Part shown: positions 8,596-20,589 of the stretch, piece by piece
Layout: each line of letters opens with the position of its first letter
Position numbering within the stretch: position 1 is the stretch's first letter
NCBI RefSeq assembly: GCF_040833965.1
Contig: NZ_CP162142.1
Location: forward strand, 2,443,001-2,507,000
Direction of reading: 5' to 3'
DNA length: 64,000 nt
Origin: Leptospira sp. WS39.C2
GTDB lineage: Bacteria; Spirochaetota; Leptospiria; Leptospirales; Leptospiraceae
The notes under the pieces: generated by a model
What the model was told of the DNA's origin: nothing
Databases searched by the model: none
The model's input: the letters and a program-made list of their open reading frames with translations, nothing else
Made by a program: the position numbers and the translations under genes

Positions 8596-9027
8596 ATGTC
8601 CGTAAAAGATATCCTCAAAGACAAAGCCTCCTCCGTTCTTTCCATCGAAGAAGATAGAAATGTTTTGGAAGCCACTCAGATGATGGTGGGTGCCAAAGTG
8701 GGATCACTCATTGTGACTTTCCAAGGAAAATTGGTGGGAATCTTTACCGAACGAGACCTGATGCGTGTGGTTGCCAAAGACCATACCAATTTGGAAAAAA
8801 TCAAATTAAAAGATGTGATGACTACCCAACTCACTGTTGCTGGTCCCGATGAAGATGTGGATGATATTTTGAACAATATGATCACAAAACGTTTCCGTCA
8901 CATGCCAGTCCTTGATGGTGATAAAATCATTGGGCTCATTTCGATTGGTGATGCAGTCAAAACCAAATTGAACCAAACACAAGCGGAGATGCATATCCTC
9001 AGAGAGTATATGTACGGCCCACACTAA
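8596..9027 (+). CDS. CBS-domain pair protein
   Basis: A 143-residue protein made of two CBS domains (about residues 5-60 and 70-130), with typical blocks LVGIFTERDLMRVV and RHMPVLDGDKIIGLISIGD. Stand-alone CBS pairs bind adenosine nucleotides such as AMP, ATP or NAD(H) and regulate a partner. No effector domain is attached. It ends tail-to-tail with the nuclease gene, overlapping it by four bases. Confidence 0.88.
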   Translation: MSVKDILKDKASSVLSIEEDRNVLEATQMMVGAKVGSLIVTFQGKLVGIFTERDLMRVVAKDHTNLEKIKLKDVMTTQLTVAGPDEDVDDILNNMITKRFRHMPVLDGDKIIGLISIGDAVKTKLNQTQAEMHILREYMYGPH

Positions 9028-9791
9028 AACAGTCGGTTTTCAGTTAACAAATCAATCGATTTTTCTAAAACTAATTTGAGGTTCTTCGTATCCTCTCTGT
9101 TATACGCAATTAATTTTTCTAGTGCTTCTATGTTGTTTGTCTGTTGGTAAGAATACCAAAGGCGAGGTGCTTCCCTTCCATCCATCCCTGCAATGGCTTC
9201 TGGTCTAACAAGGCCCAGTTGGATTTCGGATTTTTTTAGTCCCCCTTTGATCCCCATGGAATGTAAGAGGTTCATGAGATCCAGTTGAGGATTTTTCACG
9301 CGGTAGTGGAATTCTCTTTCTAAAAATGGAATGTCAAATCGCCTTCCATTATAAGTCACTATAATGTCTTCAGAAACAATGGAATCAAATAAAAACTCTA
9401 AGTCTTTCCCCCGTTCAAAAGTGCGAATGGTTTCGTTTTGAAATAAACTCACAACTGTCGTGACGGAAGATTCCGAGATCCCAGTTGTCTCTATGTCTAA
9501 AAAACAAAAACGTTCTGGAAAGTTTTGCCAGAGCCTCCAGTATTCAAGGCTCGGAAGTTCATTTGTAAAAAACGTAAAATTGGCTTCCTGAAATTCGGTT
9601 TCCAATTTTTCCAGACGGTCTTCCAAAATGGTTACCGATGGCAAAAGAGGATCGTTCGTTGTTTTTTGGTATTGGATGAGTGATGTCCAATCATACACAC
9701 CAACCCCAAACAATTGTTTTTCTTTTTTTTCGCCTATGCCAGAAAAGAGTTGGAGGCTTTGTCTTAAATGAGATCCGTACATGATTTCCAC
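9024..9791 (-). CDS. YprB-like RNase H-fold exonuclease
   Basis: A 255-residue protein with a DEDD-type exonuclease core. Visible motifs are Exo I CFLDIETTG, Exo II TYNGRRFDIPFLE and Exo III YNREDTKNL, matching the YprB/RNase_H_2 group. The family cleaves nucleic acids 3' to 5' with two metal ions; the cellular substrate is not known. Residues 1-70 resemble the short N-terminal segment (LFGVGVYDWTSLIQ) seen in other YprB-like proteins. Its 5' end overlaps the aminotransferase gene by 28 bases, so the two are probably coupled. Confidence 0.78.
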   Translation of the reverse strand: MEIMYGSHLRQSLQLFSGIGEKKEKQLFGVGVYDWTSLIQYQKTTNDPLLPSVTILEDRLEKLETEFQEANFTFFTNELPSLEYWRLWQNFPERFCFLDIETTGISESSVTTVVSLFQNETIRTFERGKDLEFLFDSIVSEDIIVTYNGRRFDIPFLEREFHYRVKNPQLDLMNLLHSMGIKGGLKKSEIQLGLVRPEAIAGMDGREAPRLWYSYQQTNNIEALEKLIAYNREDTKNLKLVLEKSIDLLTENRLF

Positions 9792-10852
9792 CTCTCCAAT
9801 CCTTCTGAAAACACATCTTCCTTGGCTCCAAAACCAATCCGTATAAATCCATCCATTTCAAAATTGGATCCGGGTAGTACAAAAACCCCTGTGCGTTCAA
9901 TGAGTCTATCGGCATAGTCTTCAGAACGAATCCCTGGTTCTAAACGAAGCCAACCCACAAGCCCTCCTTCAGGTGGAGAAAAAAATGCTACTTTGGGCAA
10001 ATCTCGCCAAACGGATGTAAAATGATCAATATTGTTTTGTACACGAGTTTGAATGGAAGGAAGGAATGAATCTTTTTCTTTGAGAAGGCCAAGTGCAATC
10101 CGTTCAGAAATCGGGTTTACTGTATGTGTGAGATAATCCTTAAACGACCTCGCTCGTTTGACAAAGCCTTTGTCTGCAATAAGCCAACCCACCCGAAGGC
10201 CAGTGACTCCAAAACATTTGGTAAAGGAACCAGTTCCAAAAAATTGATGATTGGGATCCACTCCCGTTTTTCCCAAACCCCCACCCTTTGGCAAAAATCG
10301 GTAGTGTTCATCAAATAATACGGTTTTCTTTTTTGTATGGAAGCAACTGAGGAGTGAGTCCCATTCGTTTGTGGAAAACGTCATACCGGATGGATTGTGT
10401 GGATGGTTCACAACATAAAGATCTGCATCGATACCTTCCCAAGTGGATGAGGTAAATGCATTTGTATATGGGACGGGAAGGATTTCTGATCCGAGCATTT
10501 TTGGGATTTCATACAGGGCTTGGAAGGCTGGCCAAACTAGGGCCAGTTTTGATTGAGGCCTCACCAAAAGTTGGAAGGCAATGTACAAGGCTTCCCCTGT
10601 TCCTGTTGTGACTAGGACCTCCTCGGGTGAAACACCTGGATACAAGTTGGCGATCGTTTGGCGGAGTTCGAATGAGCCTTGGTTTGGTGCATCATACATT
10701 GGAATTTGGGAAAGATCTTTCCCTGTGAGACCTGCCAAAGAAAGCATCTCTTCCATTGTGAAATGGGAAAGGCCACTTTCCCCTAAATTACAAAATGCGT
10801 TCAGACGGAATCGTTCCAGTCTGTCTTCTATGAAAAATTCTCTTGGTTCCAA
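9764..10852 (-). CDS. PLP-dependent aminotransferase, class I/II
   Basis: A 362-residue fold type I aminotransferase. The PLP lysine is K212 in GTGSFTKCFGVTGLRVGW, the cofactor-binding Asn is N153 in HPHNPSG, and the pyridine-contacting Asp is D181 in VLFDEHY. A C-terminal Arg (RIGFG) binds the substrate carboxylate. The exact substrate is not evident. Length is slightly short for the family but complete. It is upstream of and overlapping the YprB-like gene, and divergent from pgm by 46 bases. Confidence 0.85.
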   Translation of the reverse strand: MEPREFFIEDRLERFRLNAFCNLGESGLSHFTMEEMLSLAGLTGKDLSQIPMYDAPNQGSFELRQTIANLYPGVSPEEVLVTTGTGEALYIAFQLLVRPQSKLALVWPAFQALYEIPKMLGSEILPVPYTNAFTSSTWEGIDADLYVVNHPHNPSGMTFSTNEWDSLLSCFHTKKKTVLFDEHYRFLPKGGGLGKTGVDPNHQFFGTGSFTKCFGVTGLRVGWLIADKGFVKRARSFKDYLTHTVNPISERIALGLLKEKDSFLPSIQTRVQNNIDHFTSVWRDLPKVAFFSPPEGGLVGWLRLEPGIRSEDYADRLIERTGVFVLPGSNFEMDGFIRIGFGAKEDVFSEGLERWKSCTDLI

Positions 10853-10898
10853 AATTGATTTCCAGACTACTTAGCTTCAAAAGATTAGTATGTAAGCT

Positions 10899-12649
10899 AT
10901 GTTGAAACCAGAAGACAATATCCTATCTTGGACGAAATCACCTTTTTCTACAGAAATCCAATCCGAGGCCAAAAAGGCATTCGAAGATTGGCAAAAAGGA
11001 ATCACCTCAGAACTCGTCGATTCATATGCACACCCACTCAGTTTTGGTACAGGGGGGATCCGCGGGAAAATCGGAAATGGGATCGGTAAAATGAACCTGT
11101 ATACCGTAGGTCGTGCTGCTCTCGGTTTCCTCAGTTATTTAAAAGAAACAAAAGAAAATCCATCCATTGTCATCGCTTATGATTCCCGAAGGTTATCCAA
11201 AGAATTTGCCGAACTGTCTGCAGGCATTGGTGCCACTCTTGGTGTGAAGGTATATCTATTTCCGAAAGTAACACCGACACCTATTTTGTCTTATGCCATT
11301 CGGTATTACAAGGCAAGTGGTGGGATTGTGATCACTGCATCCCATAACCCACCAGAATACAATGGTTTCAAAGCATACCTTGCCGATGGAGGACAACTTG
11401 TCCCTCCAGACGATGCACTCATCATCAAACGAATTGGTGATATAGAAGATTGGTCTTCAATACCTATGATTTCCAAATCAGACAAGGTTTACAAAAAGTT
11501 TGTCAAGTCTGTTGGAGCCGATTGTTTCAAAACCTATTTAAAAGAATTAAAAAAGGCAAATGTACAGTCAAAAGCCAAACCAAAAACTCGTAACAATTTA
11601 AAAATCGTTTACTCTCCGTTACATGGGACAGGTGGAGAGTATATGAAAGAGATGTTATCCTTTTTTGGATACAAATCTGTGTTTTTAGTCCCTGAACAAA
11701 AAAAACCAGATGGCGAATTTCCAACGGTCAAATACCCGAACCCAGAAGAAAAAGAAGCTCTCGCCTTATGTGAGTTTCACGCCAAAAAGAAAAAAGCAGA
11801 AGTGTTTATTGCCACAGACCCAGATGCAGACAGGTTGGGTGTCGGTGTTCGAAAGTCCGACGGGGAATATGAATATCTAAATGGAAACCAAATTGGTTCC
11901 ATTATGGCAGCTTACCTTTCTGAACGTAAAAAAACGAAAGGCAAAGTATACCACTTAGTCAAAACCATTGTCACAACCGACTTACAAGAAGCCATTGCGA
12001 AAAAAAATGGAATCAAAATCAAAAATGTACTTACTGGGTTCAAATACATTGCTGAAGAAATGAAACAGATTGAAACAAAGAAAAACAATTTGTTTCTTTT
12101 TGGTGGTGAAGAATCTTACGGATACCTTCCCGTACCTTTTGTACGAGACAAAGATTCCCTTTCCAGTGCCCTCCTGTTTGTGGAGATCCTGGCAGAAAAA
12201 GGAGACCTACTTTCTTACCTGAATGAAATTTATCTGAAGTATGGACTGTACCGAGAAAGTTTGTATTCTCTTACCTTAGAAGGAAGTACAGGACAAACCA
12301 AAATCAAAGAATCCATTGAGACCTTACGAAAAGAAAACCTCATTGGAAAGATGATTGGGGCAAGGAAAGTGGTAGGAGTCCTCGATTATGAAACACAAAA
12401 CGCCGTAGGCAAAGGAAAAACATCCGCATTCAAAGGTATGCCAAAATCTAATGTGATCCAAGTGGAACTAGAAGGGAATGCAAAACTCACGATCCGCCCC
12501 TCTGGGACTGAACCTAAAGTAAAAGTATATTCCTCATTTGCTTCTTTGAAGAAACCAAAAAAATCTTCTGAGATCCCAGGCCTTTGGGAAACACTTGGAT
12601 CCGAAATCTCTCACGCTGAAAAAGAATTTTTACAACTAGCAGGCCTATT

Positions 12650-12653
<4 letters not shown>
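10899..12653 (+). CDS. Phosphoglucomutase / phosphomannomutase
   Basis: A 584-residue alpha-D-phosphohexomutase. The four family signatures are present: the active-site serine S148 in ITASHNPPEYNG, the Mg loop ATDPDADRLGVG, the sugar-binding GGEESYGYL, and the phosphate-binding RPSGTEPKVKVY near the C-terminus. The length and GGEESYG form resemble PgcA-type phosphoglucomutase/phosphomannomutase rather than GlmM. It interconverts hexose 1- and 6-phosphates for glycogen and envelope sugars. It starts a run with argD and leuB, overlapping argD through ATGA. Confidence 0.9.
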
Positions 12654-14943
<2,290 letters not shown>

Positions 14944-14955
14944 GGTATGTAGGAC

Positions 14956-15366
14956 ATGCAAGCAGGCATAGGACCAACAGGTAGACCATATCAGATTCTC
15001 ATCGCTGAGAATTCCAAATTCCAGTCGAAGCAACTCCAACAGATTTTGGAATCGGAAGGTTTTAAAATCATTGGGATTGCCGAAACAGGAAAAGAACTTT
15101 TGAAGTTATATAAGGAAAATCGCCAACAGATTGACCTTGTCACGATTGAAATCTTTTTGCCAGAGGTAGATGGATATGCTGCATTTTGGGATATGAAGGA
15201 AATTGGTGTATTGCCAAGGGTTCTCTTCATCTCGGAAGAAAACACTCCTTCCGTGATCAAAGCTCTATTGGAAAATGGAGCGATGGATTATATCGTAAAA
15301 CCAATCAAAAGGGAAAAAATACTAGAAAAAATCAAGGAAACTTTACTTAAGATTCCCAAAGTATAA
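14956..15366 (+). CDS. Atypical stand-alone receiver (CheY-like) protein
   Basis: A 136-residue receiver domain with an 11-residue N-terminal tail and no output domain. The alpha/beta receiver pattern is clear, with the conserved Ser at S93 (VLFISEEN) and Lys at K115 (YIVKPIKRE). However, the phosphoacceptor Asp is replaced by Glu (E65 in TIEIFLPEVDG), and the acidic pair is E18-N19 (LIAENSKF). It is therefore unlikely to be phosphorylated in the usual way and may be locked in one state. It follows leuB by 12 bases and converges on pgeF. Confidence 0.8.
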   Translation: MQAGIGPTGRPYQILIAENSKFQSKQLQQILESEGFKIIGIAETGKELLKLYKENRQQIDLVTIEIFLPEVDGYAAFWDMKEIGVLPRVLFISEENTPSVIKALLENGAMDYIVKPIKREKILEKIKETLLKIPKV

Positions 15367-16081
15367 AGTTCAAATTACGGCCTTCTTCTTTGGCCCTGTG
15401 GCTAAAGTAAAGAGGGCTTTGAAATACATTTGAATGTTCATTTAAAATAACCACTCTCTCGCCAAACTTGTGTTTCACCCTCTTTTCAATTGTTAGGCCA
15501 ACATCTAAAAAATATTTACCGTCTTGTTTTGGTAGGCATACTTCTTTTCCTAAATCTTTAAAATACTGAGCTACATCTTCTCCGACTTCATAATCAGATC
15601 TTTGGATATATGGACCAATTTCAATTCGCAATTCATCCAATGTGAAACCTTTTGCTAATAAAATCTCGATCATTGTTTCAGTGATGCCTAGTTTTGTTCC
15701 CTTCCATCCTGAGTGTATAATTGATACCAAGGGTCTTTTTGTTGAATATAAAAATACTGGAACACAATCCGCAGTTCTCACTACCAATATTTGTTTTGAA
15801 ACAAAACTAAAAAGTCCATCTCCATCAAAAACTTTTTCTCCGTTCAAACCAAAACTGATTCCGTCTACGTATTGGATTGTATCTCCATGGATTTGGTTTA
15901 AACTATGTACTTGTAAAGAAGGATCATCAAATTGTTTTAAAATAATTTCTTTTGTATATGAGAACCATTCGATAGCTGATTTCGGAAATATTCGTTGATC
16001 TTCCTTTCCAAAGGAACACTCTTTTTTTCCAAAAGTGCCAAATCGCACCTTGCCATACGGAAGGGAAATTTCACTTCTCAT
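15347..16081 (-). CDS. pgeF: Peptidoglycan editing factor PgeF (YfiH/laccase-domain family)
   Basis: A 244-residue protein of the YfiH/LACC1 family. Family marks include LNQIHGD, the metal-site Cys in RTADCVPVFLYS, and HSGWKGTKLGI. In E. coli this protein removes wrongly incorporated amino acids from UDP-MurNAc precursors; related proteins act on purine nucleosides. It is the last gene of an operon with the GT-C glycosyltransferase, overlapping it by four bases, which supports an envelope role. Its 3' end overlaps the receiver gene on the other strand by 20 bases. Confidence 0.88.
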   Translation of the reverse strand: MRSEISLPYGKVRFGTFGKKECSFGKEDQRIFPKSAIEWFSYTKEIILKQFDDPSLQVHSLNQIHGDTIQYVDGISFGLNGEKVFDGDGLFSFVSKQILVVRTADCVPVFLYSTKRPLVSIIHSGWKGTKLGITETMIEILLAKGFTLDELRIEIGPYIQRSDYEVGEDVAQYFKDLGKEVCLPKQDGKYFLDVGLTIEKRVKHKFGERVVILNEHSNVFQSPLYFSHRAKEEGRNLNFILWES

Positions 16082-17646
16082 CTATTTTGAATTTTACCTA
16101 AATACTTAGTGGTATGTAAGGACCAATTTTCTTTTGCAAACCTGGAATATAAATCATCGCAGTTCCAGTCTTTTCTCCTGCATAAAGATTCCATTTTCTT
16201 TGGATCATAATTCCAAATATAAAAACGAATCGGTATCGTCCTCCAAGTATAAGTAATGTAAGGAAGTTCCAATTCAGGAAGTCGATTATCGAGTAAGATA
16301 TTGATCTGACGTTCATCCAAATCTTCATAAGTAAGATGAGTTTCATGACCAATGCGACCTCTAACTTTAATTTGTTTTCTAGCAAACAAACGATCTGTTA
16401 GTCCTGACTCTGCTTCAAACGCAAAAGAAGGTTTTAAAAAATAAATAAAATGGGCCTGAGCACCAAAAAAAGCTACTCTAAAACCTTCCAAAGCACCTTC
16501 ATCATAACCACTCACATCGATCAAATGTTTATCATAAAACATTCTCTCTTCTACAATGCCGTGCCAGTCGGCTATCCTCGTTCCTGTTAACTTAAGAGGA
16601 TCAGAATATATCGCAGTAGATAAAACAAAAACCAAACTTAATAGAATTGAATTTTTTGAATACAAACGATAAAAAAGATATTTCTGATTAGACAAAATTT
16701 GAGATTCGTTTTCCCAAAACAATAATTGTCGGAACGCCAAGTAGGATATATACGGTAATATAGGAATCCAAAATCGATTCCCCATAAAATCTCCACCTAC
16801 ATAAAAAACATAAAAGATATATATAAAAATAGTAGAGAATAATAATCTTAATTCTATATTCTTTTTAACAGAATTATAAATCTGAATACCTGAAAGAAAT
16901 AACACAGAAGGATATAAAGGATATGATCGAATTAGGTAAAAAAAATAATAAAAACCTTGGGAAAGATAACTTCCCTTATTCCCTTTTGCGTAGAATGTAT
17001 TCGGTAAAAAATCCTGATAATACAGATATCGTATTCCTAAAAAAAGAATGAATAAAAATCCAAAAAACAATGGTTGTTTGTATTGTTTTTTCCGTATCCA
17101 ATCAACACTCGCCATAACCAAAAATAATGCACCCTCTGGCCTCGTGAGAGATGCCAATAAAAAAACAAAAAATGTATATTTGTTTCCTCTTTCCCAAAAC
17201 AACAGACCTAAACTTATCAAAAAAGTAAAAGTGGAAGTTTCCAATCCAGAACTTGCAAAAATGTACAAATGAAACAAAAGAGCTAAATGCACAACAAGCA
17301 GTGGATAAATTTTTCCAAAAGTAAGTTTGTTTTCTGCAAAAAAATACAAAACAAGTAAACATAGATAAAAAAAGATGCCCGAAGAAACAGAGACTAATTG
17401 AGGTTTAAATCCTAAACCATAACTTATAGATAAAAACAGTGTCCAAAGAAAATTTGTATAACCTTCTACCCTTTCCCCTAAATTGAATACAAAACCAGAT
17501 CCTTCCCAAAAATTCCGTGCATAAACAAAGCTGATATATGCATCATCACAGATCCAACGCCATTGATATGCCTGGTAAAATGCAAAAACGAGAATGAAAA
17601 AGGCCAAAAGATAATAGGAAGGAAAATTACGTTTAAAACTCAACAT
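16078..17646 (-). CDS. GT-C type membrane glycosyltransferase-like protein
   Basis: A 522-residue integral membrane protein with roughly ten hydrophobic segments in the first 380 residues and a soluble C-terminal part. The first periplasmic loop carries DDAYISFVYARNFWEGSGF followed by GERVEGYTNFLW, the acidic motif of GT-C enzymes that use lipid-linked sugars, close to actinobacterial AftB-like and other GT39-related transferases. It probably transfers a sugar outside the cytoplasmic membrane; donor and acceptor are unknown. It lies three bases after the kinase-like gene and overlaps pgeF. Confidence 0.72.
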   Translation of the reverse strand: MLSFKRNFPSYYLLAFFILVFAFYQAYQWRWICDDAYISFVYARNFWEGSGFVFNLGERVEGYTNFLWTLFLSISYGLGFKPQLVSVSSGIFFYLCLLVLYFFAENKLTFGKIYPLLVVHLALLFHLYIFASSGLETSTFTFLISLGLLFWERGNKYTFFVFLLASLTRPEGALFLVMASVDWIRKKQYKQPLFFGFLFILFLGIRYLYYQDFLPNTFYAKGNKGSYLSQGFYYFFYLIRSYPLYPSVLFLSGIQIYNSVKKNIELRLLFSTIFIYIFYVFYVGGDFMGNRFWIPILPYISYLAFRQLLFWENESQILSNQKYLFYRLYSKNSILLSLVFVLSTAIYSDPLKLTGTRIADWHGIVEERMFYDKHLIDVSGYDEGALEGFRVAFFGAQAHFIYFLKPSFAFEAESGLTDRLFARKQIKVRGRIGHETHLTYEDLDERQINILLDNRLPELELPYITYTWRTIPIRFYIWNYDPKKMESLCRRKDWNCDDLYSRFAKENWSLHTTKYLGKIQNR

Positions 17647-17649
17647 ATA

Positions 17650-18732
17650 TCAATCCAATTCAAAAGACTTAATGAACTCTTCAATGATTTTGATGTGATC
17701 CATTTCGGGAGTTGGATTTTCTAATGAAGGTTCATACAAATAGTCATCAAATACGTGAAAGTCAAAAATTTTAAGTTCAAAGTCAGGTAATGTAATGATG
17801 ATATTTTCAGCATGAATATCAAATATCAATTTTTCTTCTTCAGCTAAAAATTTGGTCACTTCAATCACACGATTAAAATCAACGGCGATTTTTTTAAGTT
17901 TGGATTTGGATATCACACCAAATCTATGAGAATCAAAATTCAATTTCCACTTAGGAAAAAGTTTATCCAAGATTGGATTTTGGTCTAATTTTTCGTTTCG
18001 GATCGTAAATTCCTTTAAATGTTTCCCAGCAAGTAATGGTTGTTGGTCACAAGGTGTAAGTGTGATATTGGGAATTCCAAATGGGTTTTTACGAACACGC
18101 ACCCCCATAAAAAAACGTGTGGGTACAACTAAATCAGGGATAAGTGATTTTAATTTCCAATAATGCAATCGTTCTAAACCCAACCGTTTGAATTTAAAAT
18201 CGATTTCATCTTTTTTGGAATCTCGAAACGTTTGGGCTTTTAAAAAGTCTCGTAATTCGATTTCTTCTGGTTTTAAAAAACGTGCTAAATCTCTTCCCAC
18301 TTCTTTATACAAAGAACCAAAAATAACATCGGAAGGTAATTTTGATTTTCCAATTTTAACTACTTGGTTCCAAGGTAATTTATAAACAAATTTATAAGAA
18401 CCACGCCCAATGTATCCATCCAAAGACAATGGCATAAAGTTATCTAAAAATTCTCTATTGTAACGATAAGTCATCCGAAAGACATGGGAAACTGGAAACA
18501 AACGTTCATAGAAATTTCGAATGAATCCAGACTTACGAAGGACTTCATCCACAGGAAGGTCTTCCAGTGGAATTGGTTCTTCATTTTTGTTTGGGTCAAC
18601 AAACAGTTCTTTGTCGAGACCCTTCTCCAACAACTCCAAAAATTGGGGAATTTTTCCCCAATTTGGATATTGGTTCCATAGTTGTGAGATCTTATCTCTG
18701 ATCCCTTTGATTGGACCTTTTTTATCTGACAC
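17650..18732 (-). CDS. Protein-kinase-fold protein, divergent
   Basis: A 360-residue cytoplasmic protein without a signal peptide or membrane segment. It shows a divergent kinase fold: glycine-rich loop at 107-118 (YIGRGSYKFVYK), a VVKIG strand giving K126 as the ATP lysine, a catalytic loop at 304-310 (FDIHAEN, D305 and N310 spaced as in DxKPxN), and a metal-binding D324 in KIFDFHVFDD where DFG would sit. Residues 1-100 are an extra helical region. The key catalytic residues are kept, so activity is plausible, but the target is unknown; small-molecule or antibiotic-kinase-like activity is the alternative. GTG start, nine bases after the upstream lipoprotein gene. Confidence 0.6.
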   Translation of the reverse strand: MSDKKGPIKGIRDKISQLWNQYPNWGKIPQFLELLEKGLDKELFVDPNKNEEPIPLEDLPVDEVLRKSGFIRNFYERLFPVSHVFRMTYRYNREFLDNFMPLSLDGYIGRGSYKFVYKLPWNQVVKIGKSKLPSDVIFGSLYKEVGRDLARFLKPEEIELRDFLKAQTFRDSKKDEIDFKFKRLGLERLHYWKLKSLIPDLVVPTRFFMGVRVRKNPFGIPNITLTPCDQQPLLAGKHLKEFTIRNEKLDQNPILDKLFPKWKLNFDSHRFGVISKSKLKKIAVDFNRVIEVTKFLAEEEKLIFDIHAENIIITLPDFELKIFDFHVFDDYLYEPSLENPTPEMDHIKIIEEFIKSFELD

Positions 18733-18741
18733 TATGAAAGT

Positions 18742-20589
18742 TTACTTCCAACTTACGATTGCTTCATAGTCCAAAAACTTTTCTTTTTTGGAAAAACTCT
18801 CTGTAAGTTTTTGGTCCTTTTCTGCATCATACCACCAATAATCAGATGAAAAACTTTCATCTCCATATTTCCCTAGTGGTAGGGACGGCATTCCGTATTT
18901 TTGCCAATATAAAAGCCTTGTACTTGGTAAATGCCATAACAAAACATAAGGGTATTCTTTATAAACGATCCGATCAATTTGTTTTAAAATTTGATTACGT
19001 TGTGTTAAAGAGAATTCTGTTTTTTGTTTTTCAATCAGTTTGTCAACTTCAGGAAGTTTGAGTCCTGGGAGATTGGGTTGCCCTTCCTCATCTGCATATT
19101 TGGATAACCATTGTGATTCTGGATCTTTAAAAATTCCCGAACCCCAAGCAGCCCAAGTCATATCAAAATCATATTTATCAACTCGTTCACTCCACGCAGC
19201 TAAATCAAGTGTATCGATAGATGCACGAATTCCAACTTCCTTTGCTTTTTCTAAAAAAACTGTAAAATATTTCTCTGTTTTTTTATCACGATCCAATATT
19301 GAAAATTGAAATGGTTTTCCATCTTTTTCTAAAATCCCTTCGGAGTTTGGTTTCCAACCTGCTTCTGATAATAATTTTCTAGCTCTTTCGATATTAAAAT
19401 CGGATGGTATATTTGGATTTTTTTCTCCACCTAAATAGAAGTCTGGGAAATAACTATTTGTTGGATCATATTCACCATACGCAAGTTTATCGATCATAAG
19501 TTTTCGATCCACAAGTAAGTTCATTGCTTCCCTCACCCTTTTGTCAGAAAAAATTGCTCGTCTTGAGTTCATGGCCCAACCTTGGAATCCAATTGGTTTT
19601 AAATTAAATATCCTCTGTTTGGCGATCCAATTTTTGTCAAAAGCTTCTCCTTTCGCTTCTTCTACCCAAACAAAGGCAGAATAAACTGGATAAATATCAA
19701 TATCTCCTTTTTTGAAGGCTTGTAAGGCGACTGCTTCTTCATTGTAAACCTTGTATACGATTTGGTCAAAATTGTTCCTTCCTTCGTTAAAAGGATAAGC
19801 ACGTTGCCACCAGTCTCCTCTTCGTTCTAACTTTATGTATCGATTCTTTTTGACTTCTGTAATTTTATATGGACCAGAAACAACTGGGAATTCCATATTT
19901 TCTTTATTAAAATCTTTTCCTTCAAAATGGTGTTTCGGTAAAATAAAAATGGAAGAAGCAATATCGTTAAAATTATTCCAATGTACTTCCTTTGCTTCAA
20001 ATACGACTGTTAGATCATCTAATTTTATAGGTTTTAAAAAACGAGAGAGTGAGATCCGAAACACAGCAGTCCCATTTTTAGGATTCATTATGGTGTCGTA
20101 TGTAAAAATTACATCATCCGCAGTGACAGGTTTTCCATCAGACCAACGTGCATTGGAATCTAAGTAAAACGTGAATTTTTTTTTGTCAGGTGAAATTTTC
20201 CATTCCTTTGCTAAATGAGGAATGGTTTCTAAGGTTAGCGGATGGTAGGCGGTGAGTGGCTCATAAAGGCTCGTAAATATTCGAGCTGTTGTTGTGAATT
20301 GGTCTAAATAATAATTCAAAGATTTTGGAAATTGGTGGGAATAAATCCGAATCCTACCGCCTTTTTTGGCCTTAGGATCAGCCACTGGATTTTTTCCTTG
20401 TAAGGCTTTTGGAATGGTATTTATATTCCCTTCCCAAGGAAGGTCAACGACTCTGCTTTGTGTCTCTTTTGTATCTTCTTCTGAACAGTTTTGTAACATC
20501 AAGATTGGAAAAAGCAAGGTGAACCCAACCAAAACTAACTTGATTACTTTTGAACGAACGATATGGTATTGAACTAATTTATGAAACAT
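18742..20589 (-). CDS. Peptide/oligopeptide-type ABC substrate-binding lipoprotein
   Basis: A large (about 615-residue) family 5 extracellular solute-binding protein. After a hydrophobic segment comes the lipobox LMLQNC, so it is a lipoprotein. The family block TFYLDSNARWSDGKPVTADDVIFTYD is visible in parts, as are PTNSYFPD and ERARKLLSEAGW. Such proteins bind peptides, including cell-wall peptides in some species. No permease or ATPase genes are adjacent, so it must use a distant transporter or act as a sensor. The start is uncertain: ATGs at 20589, 20598 and 20607 are in frame and none has a clear ribosome site. It heads the operon with the kinase-like, GT-C and pgeF genes. Confidence 0.82.
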   Translation of the reverse strand: MFHKLVQYHIVRSKVIKLVLVGFTLLFPILMLQNCSEEDTKETQSRVVDLPWEGNINTIPKALQGKNPVADPKAKKGGRIRIYSHQFPKSLNYYLDQFTTTARIFTSLYEPLTAYHPLTLETIPHLAKEWKISPDKKKFTFYLDSNARWSDGKPVTADDVIFTYDTIMNPKNGTAVFRISLSRFLKPIKLDDLTVVFEAKEVHWNNFNDIASSIFILPKHHFEGKDFNKENMEFPVVSGPYKITEVKKNRYIKLERRGDWWQRAYPFNEGRNNFDQIVYKVYNEEAVALQAFKKGDIDIYPVYSAFVWVEEAKGEAFDKNWIAKQRIFNLKPIGFQGWAMNSRRAIFSDKRVREAMNLLVDRKLMIDKLAYGEYDPTNSYFPDFYLGGEKNPNIPSDFNIERARKLLSEAGWKPNSEGILEKDGKPFQFSILDRDKKTEKYFTVFLEKAKEVGIRASIDTLDLAAWSERVDKYDFDMTWAAWGSGIFKDPESQWLSKYADEEGQPNLPGLKLPEVDKLIEKQKTEFSLTQRNQILKQIDRIVYKEYPYVLLWHLPSTRLLYWQKYGMPSLPLGKYGDESFSSDYWWYDAEKDQKLTESFSKKEKFLDYEAIVSWK

